A DNA stretch of 22,440 bases from an uncultured Eubacterium sp. (GTDB taxonomy: Bacteria; Bacillota; Clostridia; Peptostreptococcales; Anaerovoracaceae), in NCBI GenBank assembly GCA_937900695.1, contig CALCFD010000047.1, forward strand, positions 1 to 22,440. The letters are read 5' to 3'. The notes under the pieces are model-generated. The model did not search any database. It was not told the origin of the DNA and was given only the letters and a program-made list of their open reading frames with translations. Numbering within the stretch: position 1 is the first letter of the stretch; each line of letters begins with the position of its first letter. Both the position numbers and the translations under genes were made by a program. Positions 6,661 through 14,098 of the stretch are shown here, in pieces.

Positions 6661-7863
6661 ATGGCTTACAATGAACTATTAAAAAACTTCAATGGTGTTC
6701 GAGGTTATATGAGAGATTTTTATGTCTATGGCTTTAAGAGCAGAGACGAATTTAATAAAAAGAGCTTGCGCCTTTATGATGATGAAAAAAGACGCATAGA
6801 AAGCTGGCTTGGGGAGTATATGGGATTTAGATACACTAAAGAAGGCAAAAATATATTTTTGTCTATAGATAGCCGAGCCATAAAAGAAAATCCACTGTAT
6901 AAAGCATTGAAAGCTAAAAGCTTCACAGATGCAGATATAACCCTCCACTTTATAATTTTGGACATATTACACGATTCGAAAGAAACATATACATTAAATG
7001 AAATAGTAGAAAAAATAGATGAATATTTGCAGGCATTTGAAAATCCGAAAATCTACGATAAGTCTACAATTCGCAAAAAACTAAATGAATATGTAAAAGA
7101 AGGATTTATAAAAACAGAAAAAGTGGGAAGAAGTTATAAGTATAGCAGAGCAGATGATGAAGCTGACTTTAATATGGACAGTGTTAAATTCTTTTCTGAA
7201 GTTGCTCCTTGCGGAGTTTTAGGTTCATATATTTTAGATAAAAATGAAGAAGAAAACAAAGAATTTACATTTAAGCATCACTATATTACCGGCGCTATGG
7301 ACAGCGAAATACTATGCAAAATACTAATAGCCATTCTCGAGAAGAGAAAAATAGCTTTAACGGCCATAGATGTAGAGGTGGTGCCATTGAAAATCTACAT
7401 AAGCCTTAGAAGCGGCAGGCAGTATTTGATGGCATTTAACATTGGCGAAGAGAGGCTCATGTCATACAGGGTGGACAACATCGAAGAGGTAAAGTTACTG
7501 GAGATTTTAGATGATTACCAGCACTACAGCCAGATTTTAGAAGAACATAAAGATAATATTTGGGGCGTTAGTTTAGGAAGCAGCAAGAATCGAAGCCTAG
7601 AAAAAGTCACATTTACCATAACCGACGAGGATCATGAGCAGTACATTTACAACAGACTTTTAAGGGAGAAGCGCTGCGGAATGGCTCAGCAGCTAAGCAA
7701 AAATTGTAGCAGGTTCACGGCGGAAGTTTTTGATTCAGGGGAACTTATTCCCTGGATAAGAACTTTTATTTGCAGAATAACTGAAATTAAATTTTCAAAC
7801 AAGGAACTTGAAAACCAGTTTAAAAAAGACATGGAAGGAATGTATAAATTATATGATATTTAG
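6661..7863 (+). CDS. WYL-domain transcriptional regulator (first of a pair)
   Basis: A 400-aa protein. An N-terminal region (1-90) opens with YNELLKNFNGVRGYMRDFYVYGFKSRDEF, split here as YNELLKNF (3-10) and FYVYGFKSRDEF (20-31). A winged-helix-like segment lies at about 93-165 and a WYL domain at about 219-282, with SGRQYLMAF (251-259) and MSYRVDNIEEVKL (267-279), then a C-terminal extension. WYL domains bind nucleic-acid or nucleotide-like ligands and often control defence or repair genes. AAGGA lies 8 nt before the ATG. Its 3' end overlaps the next WYL gene by 11 nt, implying coupled synthesis and perhaps a heteromer. Likely target, by position: the DUF2828-rtcB unit downstream. Confidence 0.82.
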   Translation: MAYNELLKNFNGVRGYMRDFYVYGFKSRDEFNKKSLRLYDDEKRRIESWLGEYMGFRYTKEGKNIFLSIDSRAIKENPLYKALKAKSFTDADITLHFIILDILHDSKETYTLNEIVEKIDEYLQAFENPKIYDKSTIRKKLNEYVKEGFIKTEKVGRSYKYSRADDEADFNMDSVKFFSEVAPCGVLGSYILDKNEEENKEFTFKHHYITGAMDSEILCKILIAILEKRKIALTAIDVEVVPLKIYISLRSGRQYLMAFNIGEERLMSYRVDNIEEVKLLEILDDYQHYSQILEEHKDNIWGVSLGSSKNRSLEKVTFTITDEDHEQYIYNRLLREKRCGMAQQLSKNCSRFTAEVFDSGELIPWIRTFICRITEIKFSNKELENQFKKDMEGMYKLYDI

Positions 7864-8776
7864 CGAAATTTACGGTGCTTATTACAACACTGTATCCCAT
7901 ATTATTAATAACATTTTAGAAGAGGGGCCAATTAGCAGTAAAGAACAAAGAGAGATAATTGAAAAATATGCATTTAGTGAAAGTCTTATAAATATAGAAA
8001 AATCCATAGACGAAGAAAAATGGCAGCTTATATCAAAGGATGGCTTAACGCCAATAAAGCATAAAGTTACAAGGCCATTGAGCTTTTTAGAGAAAAGATG
8101 GCTTAAAGCTATATTCTTAGATCCTCGCATGAAGCTATTTACAGATGAAATTAAGGGATTAGAAGATGTAGAGCCACTTTTTACTTTAGATGATATTTGT
8201 TATTTTGATAGGTTTTTAGATGGAGATCCTTTCGAAAGTGAGGAGTATATAAATAATTTTAGGACTATTTTAAAGGCTATTAATAATAAGCAAATCCTTA
8301 AAATAGAAATGAAAACAGGTAAGGGAAGAGAAGTCGTGCAATTTTTCAAGCCAGAGCTTTTGGAGTATTCTTCAAAGGATGATAAATTTAGGCTTGTAGG
8401 AGTAGGCTCAGGCCATATGAATATAGTTAATTTGGCCCGCATTACATTTTGTGAAGCTCTTACGGACAATGAAATAGATGAAAAGATATTTGAAAATAAA
8501 AAGAGGAAAATAATAAAGGATAGTGTGACCTTTGAACTTATAGATAAGAGAAATGCACTGGAGAGAATTATGCTTCACTTTGCCCATTTTGAAAAGGAAG
8601 CTGAGCGAATTGATGATAAGCGATACAAAGTCACTGTAAGATATGATAAGGATGATGAATCGGAAATGGTAATACGGATATTGTCTTTTGGTCCAATGAT
8701 AAAAGTCACAAGTCCAGACTATTTTGTAGAGCAGATAAAAGATAGGTTAAGACGACAAAAATATTTAGAAATATAA
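7853..8776 (+). CDS. WYL-domain protein (second of a pair)
   Basis: A 307-aa protein. I prefer ATG 7853 over the in-frame TTG at 7808, because GGAAGGA (7833-7839) lies upstream, the product then begins MIFSEIYGAYYNTVS, and the overlap with the first WYL gene shrinks to 11 nt. The N-terminal part (1-135) contains a conserved-looking LSFLEKRWLKAIFLDPRMKLF stretch, here noted as LEKRWLKAIFLDPRMKLF (79-96). The WYL core follows at about 137-202, with KPELLEYSSKDDKFRLVG and NLARITFCEAL, then a C-terminal extension. No classic HTH is obvious, so it may be a partner or sensor subunit of the first WYL protein. Regulation of the following RNA-repair genes is inferred from position. Confidence 0.8.
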   Translation: MIFSEIYGAYYNTVSHIINNILEEGPISSKEQREIIEKYAFSESLINIEKSIDEEKWQLISKDGLTPIKHKVTRPLSFLEKRWLKAIFLDPRMKLFTDEIKGLEDVEPLFTLDDICYFDRFLDGDPFESEEYINNFRTILKAINNKQILKIEMKTGKGREVVQFFKPELLEYSSKDDKFRLVGVGSGHMNIVNLARITFCEALTDNEIDEKIFENKKRKIIKDSVTFELIDKRNALERIMLHFAHFEKEAERIDDKRYKVTVRYDKDDESEMVIRILSFGPMIKVTSPDYFVEQIKDRLRRQKYLEI

Positions 8777-8821
8777 AGTTCGCAGTTTTTTTTCCACGAT
8801 AAATGAGAAGCATATGTGTAA

Positions 8822-8907
8822 AATAAAATCAAGTTAAAGATGCAAACAGCAAACCAAACATGTAATAAAAGATGATCAACTTTAATAAAATGATTTTATT
8901 GCATCTT
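8822..8907 (+). other. Structured intergenic segment before DUF2828 (candidate leader or small RNA)
   Basis: Three complementary pairs are visible: AATAAAATCA (8822-8831) with TGATTTTATT (8891-8900); AAGATGCAA (8837-8845) with TTGCATCTT (8899-8907); and the local AATAAAA/TTTTATT hairpin (8884-8900). They are mutually exclusive or pseudoknot-like. The region is very AT-rich, so some pairing is expected by chance. No tRNA-like TPsiC motif is seen. Known: Ro60/TROVE proteins bind Y RNAs often encoded next to them. Whether this is such an RNA is unproven. Confidence 0.3.
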
Positions 8908-8938
8908 GTTATAAAGGCTCTAACAGCAAAAAAATTAC

Positions 8939-8944
8939 TATAAT
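8939..8944 (+). promoter_or_regulatory. Consensus -10 box (TATAAT) of the DUF2828-rtcB unit, -35 missing
   Basis: A perfect TATAAT lies 65 nt before the DUF2828 start. At the expected spacing the -35 region reads GGCTCT, which is unlike TTGACA. AACAGCAAA occurs twice upstream (8845-8853 and 8922-8930), the second copy directly in the -35/-10 spacer. This suggests an activator-dependent promoter, plausibly acted on by the WYL proteins. Confidence 0.45.
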
Positions 8945-9009
8945 ACATATAAAAGAAGATTTTAATGAGTAATAGAGCTTTGTTTATTTTATTTTGAGGG
9001 GGATTTCAT

Positions 9010-10470
9010 ATGCTAGATTTGTTGAAAAAAGAAGCGAATATCACATATACAGAAAATGGTGCAGTTACAAATAAAACATCAGGTTCGGATTGTTTGAACT
9101 TGTTTGGAACAATTGGAGCACTTAGACATGCAGATGATAAAGAGAAAATAAATAGATTTTTATTGGCATTTGCAGAGGATGCAGATTTAGCTATGAAAAT
9201 TTTGTTTTTTGCTAGAGATATACGCATGGGTATAGGCGAAAGACATACTTTTAAGACAATTATGAGATGGCTAGCTTTTAATCATACAAACAGCGCAAGT
9301 AAAAATATGCAGTATATTGCTGAGTATGGCAGATATGATGATCTTTTAGCCTTTATAGATACCCCTTGTGAAGCTGAAATGATGAAAATAATTAAAATGC
9401 AGCTAGATACTGATTTAAGGAGTCTTGATGAAAATGCCCAAGTTTCTTTACTTGGTAAGTGGTTACCATCTATAAACGCTTCAAGTAAAAACACTAGATA
9501 TGAGGCTAAGAAAATTGCTAAAGGTTTAGTCATGACCAATGAGACATACAGAAAAACCTTAACAAAATTAAGAGGCAAAATCGGTATAGTTGAAAATAAT
9601 TTAAGAGAACAGGATTTTTCATTTAACTATGAAAATTTGCCGTCAAAAGCTCTTTTTAAGTATAAAAATGCCTTTGCAAAAAATGATAAGGAGAGATATT
9701 TCAACTTTATTAATAAAAGTTTGCAAGGAAAAGCAAAGCTTGCAGCAGATAATATTATGCCATATGAATTGGTAGAAAGATATTTGGCAAGCCAACATCC
9801 AGTAAGCCAGGAACAGCGAAAAATCTTTGACGCAACTTGGCGTGCCATTCCTGATTTTTGCAGTGATGAAAATGCTATTGCTGTAGTTGACACATCAGGC
9901 TCAATGTTTGGAGGCAGTGAGCCTACGCCGGCTTCAGTTGCAATATCTTTGGGCATGTATTTTGCTGAAAGAAATGAAGGTCCTTTTAAAAACTGTTTTA
10001 TTGAATTTTCCCAAAGGCCTCAGTTAATTGAAATAAAAGGAAGAGATTTTGTAGAGAAGTTAGATTATGTATTATCTTTTTGCGAAATTGCAGATACCAA
10101 CATAGAAGCAGTGTTTGATTTAATTTTAAATACAGCAGTAAAAAATAAGGTATCTTCGGATAGTTTGCCTAAAAAAATAGTGATAATTTCGGATATGGAA
10201 TTTAATTATTGCGCCCAAAATGCAGAAATCAGCAACTTTGAAAATGCTAAAAGGAAATTTGAAGAGCAGGGATATCAATTGCCACAGCTGGTTTTTTGGA
10301 ATGTTTCCAGCAGACATAGGCAGCAGCCTGTAACTGTCAATGACAGAGGAGTTGCCTTGGTGTCAGGTGCATCGCCTAATATTTTTGCCATGGTGGCAGG
10401 CGAGCTATCCCCGTATCAATGTATGTTAGATGTAATTGAAAGTGAAAGATATGCTAAAATTGCAGCATAA
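9010..10470 (+). CDS. DUF2828 protein: TROVE-like RNA-binding region plus vWA domain
   Basis: A 486-aa protein. The N-terminal helical region (about 15-280) has TROVE/DUF2828 hallmarks: FFARDIRMGIGERHTFK (66-82), GRYDDLL (107-113) and GKWLPSIN (149-156). The C-terminal vWA domain (about 287-465) has a complete MIDAS: DTSGS (294-298), Thr363 in ADTN and Asp395 in IISDMEF. Known: the related Ro60/Rsr proteins form a HEAT-like ring binding misfolded RNA ends and Y RNAs, with a vWA domain closing the ring. Inferred: this is an RNA-surveillance protein working with RtcB, encoded 21 nt downstream. A strong GAGGGGG lies 7 nt before the ATG. Assignment to DUF2828 rather than classical TROVE is from motif memory. 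Confidence 0.82.
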   Translation: MLDLLKKEANITYTENGAVTNKTSGSDCLNLFGTIGALRHADDKEKINRFLLAFAEDADLAMKILFFARDIRMGIGERHTFKTIMRWLAFNHTNSASKNMQYIAEYGRYDDLLAFIDTPCEAEMMKIIKMQLDTDLRSLDENAQVSLLGKWLPSINASSKNTRYEAKKIAKGLVMTNETYRKTLTKLRGKIGIVENNLREQDFSFNYENLPSKALFKYKNAFAKNDKERYFNFINKSLQGKAKLAADNIMPYELVERYLASQHPVSQEQRKIFDATWRAIPDFCSDENAIAVVDTSGSMFGGSEPTPASVAISLGMYFAERNEGPFKNCFIEFSQRPQLIEIKGRDFVEKLDYVLSFCEIADTNIEAVFDLILNTAVKNKVSSDSLPKKIVIISDMEFNYCAQNAEISNFENAKRKFEEQGYQLPQLVFWNVSSRHRQQPVTVNDRGVALVSGASPNIFAMVAGELSPYQCMLDVIESERYAKIAA

Positions 10471-10491
10471 ATTAAAAAGGAATGATAGATT

Positions 10492-11703
10492 ATGATTGAA
10501 ATTAAAGGAAAAGTTAACAGCGCTATCTGTTATACTTCCCAAATTGAGGAAGGTGCAAAAGAGCAAATAGAGAAAATGTGTAGCTACCCTTTGTCGGAGG
10601 GTAGCCTTATTAGAATTATGCCCGATGTTCACGCAGGTAAAGGCTGCACTATTGGTACAACTATGACAATTAGTGATAAGGTGTGCCCTAATATAGTCGG
10701 GGTGGATATCGGTTGTGGCATGTACATGGTGAAGCTACGTGAAAAGGATTTGGATTTTGAAAAGATCGACGAAGCAGCACACTTCATTCCATCAGGAATG
10801 GCTGTGTGGGATGGCAGAACTGAAAGGTTTGACCTAGAGCAGTTACGGTGCTACAGATCTCTTAAGGATACTAAAAGACTAGAACGCTCTCTTGGAACTT
10901 TGGGCGGTGGAAATCATTTTATTGAAATTGAAGTTTCAAAGGATGGAACATATTATCTTGTTATTCACACTGGAAGTAGAAACCTAGGTAAGCAAGTGGC
11001 TGAAATTTATCAAAATCTTGCTATAGATTTACATAAGGGAAAAGAGGAATACTTTAATAAAAAGAAAGAGATAATTAAAACATACAAAGAAGCCGGAAGA
11101 AAAAAAGAAATCCAAAGTGCACTTGATGATTTAGCAAAATCATATATTGAAAAAGAACTAAAGGTGCCATCAGAGCTATGTTGGTTATACGGTGAATTTT
11201 TAGATGACTACCTTCATGATATAAATATTTGTCAAGAATTCGCTAAGAAAAATAGAGAAAAAATTGCAGAGATTATTATGGAAAAAACAGCTTTACATGG
11301 TGAAGAGGCTTTTCATACTATTCATAACTACATTGATACAGATGAAATGATCCTGCGAAAAGGCTCTATAGCGGCTCATAAAGATGAAAAAGTTTTGATT
11401 CCAATAAATATGAGAGATGGATCTATTTTGGCTGTAGGTAAGGGCAATAAACAGTGGAACTATTCTGCACCTCATGGGGCTGGAAGACTAATGTCTCGTA
11501 CCGAAGCAAAAAAGAAATTATCTATGGATAATTATGTGGAAAGCATGAAAGAAATCTACTCAACTTCTGTTAATAAAGCTACCTTAGATGAATCTCCAAT
11601 GGCATATAAATCAATTGATGAAATACTATTGCAAATAGACGATACAATAGAAATTATAGAAGTTCTAAAGTCCGTATATAACTTCAAGGCCTCTGATTAT
11701 TAA
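10492..11703 (+). CDS. rtcB: RtcB RNA ligase (3'-phosphate/5'-hydroxyl joining)
   Basis: A 403-aa GTP- and Mn2+-dependent tRNA-splicing and RNA-repair ligase, of normal bacterial length. Metal- and nucleotide-binding motifs are all present: PDVHAGKG (44-51), VGVDIGCGM (69-77, Asp72 and Cys75), GGGNHFIE (138-145), HTGSRNLG (159-166), HNYID (278-282) and APHGAGRLMSR (326-336), whose His328 is the guanylylated residue by family analogy. Lys373 sits in SPMAYKSIDE. It joins 2',3'-cyclic-phosphate or 3'-phosphate ends to 5'-OH ends left by endonucleases. It is coupled to DUF2828 (21-nt gap, AAGGA site). No RtcA cyclase or archease gene is in view. groES follows with its own promoter. Confidence 0.95.
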   Translation: MIEIKGKVNSAICYTSQIEEGAKEQIEKMCSYPLSEGSLIRIMPDVHAGKGCTIGTTMTISDKVCPNIVGVDIGCGMYMVKLREKDLDFEKIDEAAHFIPSGMAVWDGRTERFDLEQLRCYRSLKDTKRLERSLGTLGGGNHFIEIEVSKDGTYYLVIHTGSRNLGKQVAEIYQNLAIDLHKGKEEYFNKKKEIIKTYKEAGRKKEIQSALDDLAKSYIEKELKVPSELCWLYGEFLDDYLHDINICQEFAKKNREKIAEIIMEKTALHGEEAFHTIHNYIDTDEMILRKGSIAAHKDEKVLIPINMRDGSILAVGKGNKQWNYSAPHGAGRLMSRTEAKKKLSMDNYVESMKEIYSTSVNKATLDESPMAYKSIDEILLQIDDTIEIIEVLKSVYNFKASDY

Positions 11704-11730
11704 ATTAGTAAAAATAATAATTTAAAAGTA

Positions 11731-11758
11731 TTGACAATAATGAAATAGAGAGTACAAT
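11731..11758 (+). promoter_or_regulatory. groESL promoter
   Basis: TTGACA (11731-11736) and TACAAT (11753-11758) with a 16-bp spacer lie immediately before the CIRCE operator. Confidence 0.85.
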
Positions 11759-11768
11759 ATAGTTATGG

Positions 11769-11795
11769 TTAGCACTCGGTAGAGATGAGTGCTAA
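11769..11795 (+). promoter_or_regulatory. CIRCE operator (HrcA binding site)
   Basis: A perfect TTAGCACTC-N9-GAGTGCTAA sits just downstream of the -10 box, at the expected transcription start. HrcA repressor binding here would shut off groESL until heat or protein-folding stress titrates GroEL. hrcA itself is not in the window. Confidence 0.97.
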
Positions 11796-11824
11796 TAATA
11801 TATAACAAAATGGAGGTAAGAAAG

Positions 11825-12103
11825 ATGAGCTTTGGAATTAGACCTTTAGGAGATAGAGTAGTTATCGAAAGAGTAAAGGCAGAAGAAAAAACAGCAAGTG
11901 GTATTTTGTTAGCAGGACAGGCAAAAGAACAGCCTCAGATGGCAAAGGTTGTTGCAGTAGGACCTGGAACAGAAGAAGTTAAAATAGAAGTTAAGGTTGG
12001 AGATACAGTTATTTTTTCACAGTACGCAGGAACACCTGTTAAGTACAACGGAACAGAATATACTATCATGAGCCAAAAAGATATATTAGCAATTGTTGAA
12101 TAA
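11825..12103 (+). CDS. groES: GroES co-chaperonin
   Basis: A 93-aa 10-kDa chaperonin. GIRPLGDRVVIERV at the N-terminus, the mobile loop EEKTASGILL and the C-terminal TEYTIMSQKDILAIVE block are typical. ATG 11825 is chosen because GGAGG (11812-11816) is 8 nt upstream; an earlier in-frame TTG (11789) falls inside CIRCE. It forms the heptameric lid for GroEL, encoded 23 nt downstream. Confidence 0.97.
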   Translation: MSFGIRPLGDRVVIERVKAEEKTASGILLAGQAKEQPQMAKVVAVGPGTEEVKIEVKVGDTVIFSQYAGTPVKYNGTEYTIMSQKDILAIVE

Positions 12104-12126
12104 TAAATGTGAAGGAGTGAAGAAAG

Positions 12127-13758
12127 ATGGCAAAGGATTTATATTATGGCGAAGATGCCAGAAGAAAACTACAAAAAGGTGTAGATAAATTAGCAAATAC
12201 AGTTAAAATCACATTAGGACCTAAAGGAAGAAACGTTCTTCTTGAAAAGAAATTCGGTACTCCATTAATTACAAACGATGGTGTTACTATTGCTAGAGAA
12301 ATTGAACTTGAAGATCCAGTTGAAAACATGGGTGCAGCTTTAGTTAGAGAAGTTGCAACTAAGACAAATGACGTTGCTGGTGATGGTACAACAACAGCTA
12401 CATTGTTAGCTCAGATTATTATTAGCGAAGGATTCAAAAATGTTGCAGCAGGTGCAAACCCAATGATCCTTAAAAAAGGTATCCAGGGTGCTGTAGATGT
12501 TGCTATTGAAGAAATTAAGAAAAATGCTAAGGAAGTTAACACTAAAGAAGCAGTTGCAAATATTGCATCAGTTTCTTCAGCAGATGAAAACATCGGTCAG
12601 CTAATTGCAGAAGCAATGGAAAGAGTTGGCAAAGATGGCGTTATTACAGTAGAAGAAGGAACTTCTCTTGGAACTAACCTAGAAGTAGTTGAAGGTATGC
12701 AGTTTGATAGAGGATATTTATCACCATATATGGCAACAGATCCAGAAAAAATGGAAGCTGTAATAGATAATCCTTTAATTTTACTAACAGATAAAAAAAT
12801 CAACAACATTCAGGAAGTACTTCCATTAATTGAACAGGTTGTACAGGCAGGAAGAAAATTAGTTATTGTTGCTGATGATGTTGAAGGTGAAGCATTAGCT
12901 ACACTAGTATTAAATAAACTAAAGGGAACATTTGAATGTGTTGCAGTTAAGGCTCCAGGATTTGGAGACAGAAGAAAAGCAATGATGGAAGATATTGCAG
13001 TTTTAACAGGCGGTACAGTTTTAGCTGAAGAATTAGGATATGACCTAAAGGAAGCTACAATCGACATGCTTGGTACTGCAGCTACAGTTAAGGTTGACAA
13101 GGATAATACTGTAATCGTAGGTGGCGCTGGAGATAAGGATGAAATCAACGCTAGAGTTGCATTTATCAGAAACCAGATTGCTGAAACTACTTCAGATTTC
13201 GACAAGGAAAAACTACAGGAAAGACTTGCTAAGTTAACTGGTGGAGTTGCTGTAATCAAGGTTGGTGCTGCAACAGAAACTGAACTAAAAGAAAGAAAAC
13301 TAAGAATCGAAGATGCTCTAAACGCTACAATGGCTGGTGTTGAAGAAGGTATCGTACCTGGCGGTGGTGTTGCTTTAGCAAATGCTATCCCTGCAGTAGC
13401 TAAGTTTGTTAAGACTTTATCTGGTGATGAAAAGACTGGTGCAACAATCATCATGAGAGCACTAGAAGAACCAGTTAGACAGATTGCAGAAAACGCTGGA
13501 TTTGAAGGAAGCGTAGTAGTTGAAAAGGTTAAGACAAGCAAAGTTGGAACTGGATTTAATGCTTACAACGAAGAGTATCAGGATATGATTAGCGCTGGTA
13601 TTGTAGACCCTGCAAAGGTTACAAAATCAGCATTAGCAAATGCTGCATCAGCATCAGCAATGCTACTAACTACTGAAGCAGGAGTAGTAGATGTTGTTGA
13701 TGAAAATCCCGCTGCTGCAATGCCTCAGGGTATGGGTGGTATGCCAGGAATGATGTAA
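12127..13758 (+). CDS. groEL: GroEL chaperonin
   Basis: A 543-aa 60-kDa chaperonin of full length. The ATP-binding motif GDGTTTATLLAQ, the apical-domain segment and VEEGIVPGGGVAL near residue 400 are all intact, and the C-terminus ends in the Gly-Met repeat GGMPGMM. AAGGAG (12112-12117) lies 9 nt before the ATG. It forms the double-ring folding chamber with GroES, is co-transcribed from the CIRCE-controlled promoter, and ends at a strong terminator. Confidence 0.98.
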   Translation: MAKDLYYGEDARRKLQKGVDKLANTVKITLGPKGRNVLLEKKFGTPLITNDGVTIAREIELEDPVENMGAALVREVATKTNDVAGDGTTTATLLAQIIISEGFKNVAAGANPMILKKGIQGAVDVAIEEIKKNAKEVNTKEAVANIASVSSADENIGQLIAEAMERVGKDGVITVEEGTSLGTNLEVVEGMQFDRGYLSPYMATDPEKMEAVIDNPLILLTDKKINNIQEVLPLIEQVVQAGRKLVIVADDVEGEALATLVLNKLKGTFECVAVKAPGFGDRRKAMMEDIAVLTGGTVLAEELGYDLKEATIDMLGTAATVKVDKDNTVIVGGAGDKDEINARVAFIRNQIAETTSDFDKEKLQERLAKLTGGVAVIKVGAATETELKERKLRIEDALNATMAGVEEGIVPGGGVALANAIPAVAKFVKTLSGDEKTGATIIMRALEEPVRQIAENAGFEGSVVVEKVKTSKVGTGFNAYNEEYQDMISAGIVDPAKVTKSALANAASASAMLLTTEAGVVDVVDENPAAAMPQGMGGMPGMM

Positions 13759-13790
13759 TCTTAAACAGAACATAAACTACAAAAATATTT

Positions 13791-13825
13791 AAAATCGCTA
13801 TACGGTGTGTATAGCGATTTTTTTT
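13791..13825 (+). terminator. Intrinsic terminator of groESL
   Basis: A perfect 13-bp stem (AAAATCGCTATAC at 13791-13803 with its complement at 13809-13821), loop GGTGT, followed by a T-tract. Confidence 0.95.
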
Positions 13826-13829
13826 ATTG

Positions 13830-14006
13830 CGCTAAAAAGCAGGTGAATGTAATAGTTTTAAAACCTAAGATATAGAGTCATTTACTTTGTAAACTTAGTA
13901 ACAACTATTCTTATTTTTTGAAGTGGTTGGTACGCCTAGTCGCCATACCAAAACCTTCAGTAGGGTCCAGTACCACTACCAGTATTTAACCAATACAGCA
14001 ATCTCA
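13830..14006. other. Intergenic stretch with a GC-rich structured island
   Basis: No ORF of note. Positions 13921-13980 are about 52% GC in an otherwise AT-rich gap and contain repeated GGTA/TACC words. AGTGGT (13922-13927) can pair with ACCACT (13972-13977), enclosing TGGTA/TACCA (13928-13932 with 13946-13950). A bulged stem near 13985-14018 followed by TTTTT could end a short plus-strand transcript. Not matched to any RNA family I know. Confidence 0.4.
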
Positions 14007-14054
14007 CTGGTAAACCTTTTTGTACTATGACATTTACCAGATTTGTGTTATAAT
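14007..14054 (+). promoter_or_regulatory. SulP-gene promoter with overlapping inverted repeat
   Basis: ATGACA (14027-14032), a 16-bp spacer and TATAAT (14049-14054) with an extended -10 TG (14046-14047). A perfect dyad CTGGTAAA (14007-14014) / TTTACCAG (14033-14040) covers the -35 and enters the spacer, as expected for a repressor site. Confidence 0.65.
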
Positions 14055-14098
14055 TTTAGTGTATGAGTTAAAATATTGTATAGAGGAAGGAGTAAAAC

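Noticed and set aside
8777..9009. tRNA-like Y RNA (YrlA type) before DUF2828
   Set aside because: GTTCGCAG at about 8779 hints at a T-loop, but no flanking stem or CCA-like end is present. Only the weaker stem-loop hypothesis is kept.
9282..9956. Minus-strand frames of 98 and 109 codons inside DUF2828
   Set aside because: Antisense shadows of a well-supported gene, with no motifs.
11789..11824. Upstream TTG start extending GroES by 12 residues
   Set aside because: It falls inside CIRCE, and the real SD lies between it and ATG 11825.
12810..13541. 243-codon open frame on the minus strand inside groEL
   Set aside because: It mirrors the codon bias of groEL, is Ser/Ala/Pro-rich without domain features, and has no promoter or ribosome site.
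13921..13980. GC-rich island as a 5S rRNA, SRP RNA or tRNA remnant
   Set aside because: No match to the conserved cores of these RNAs that I can recall, and no T-loop sequence or acceptor pairing.
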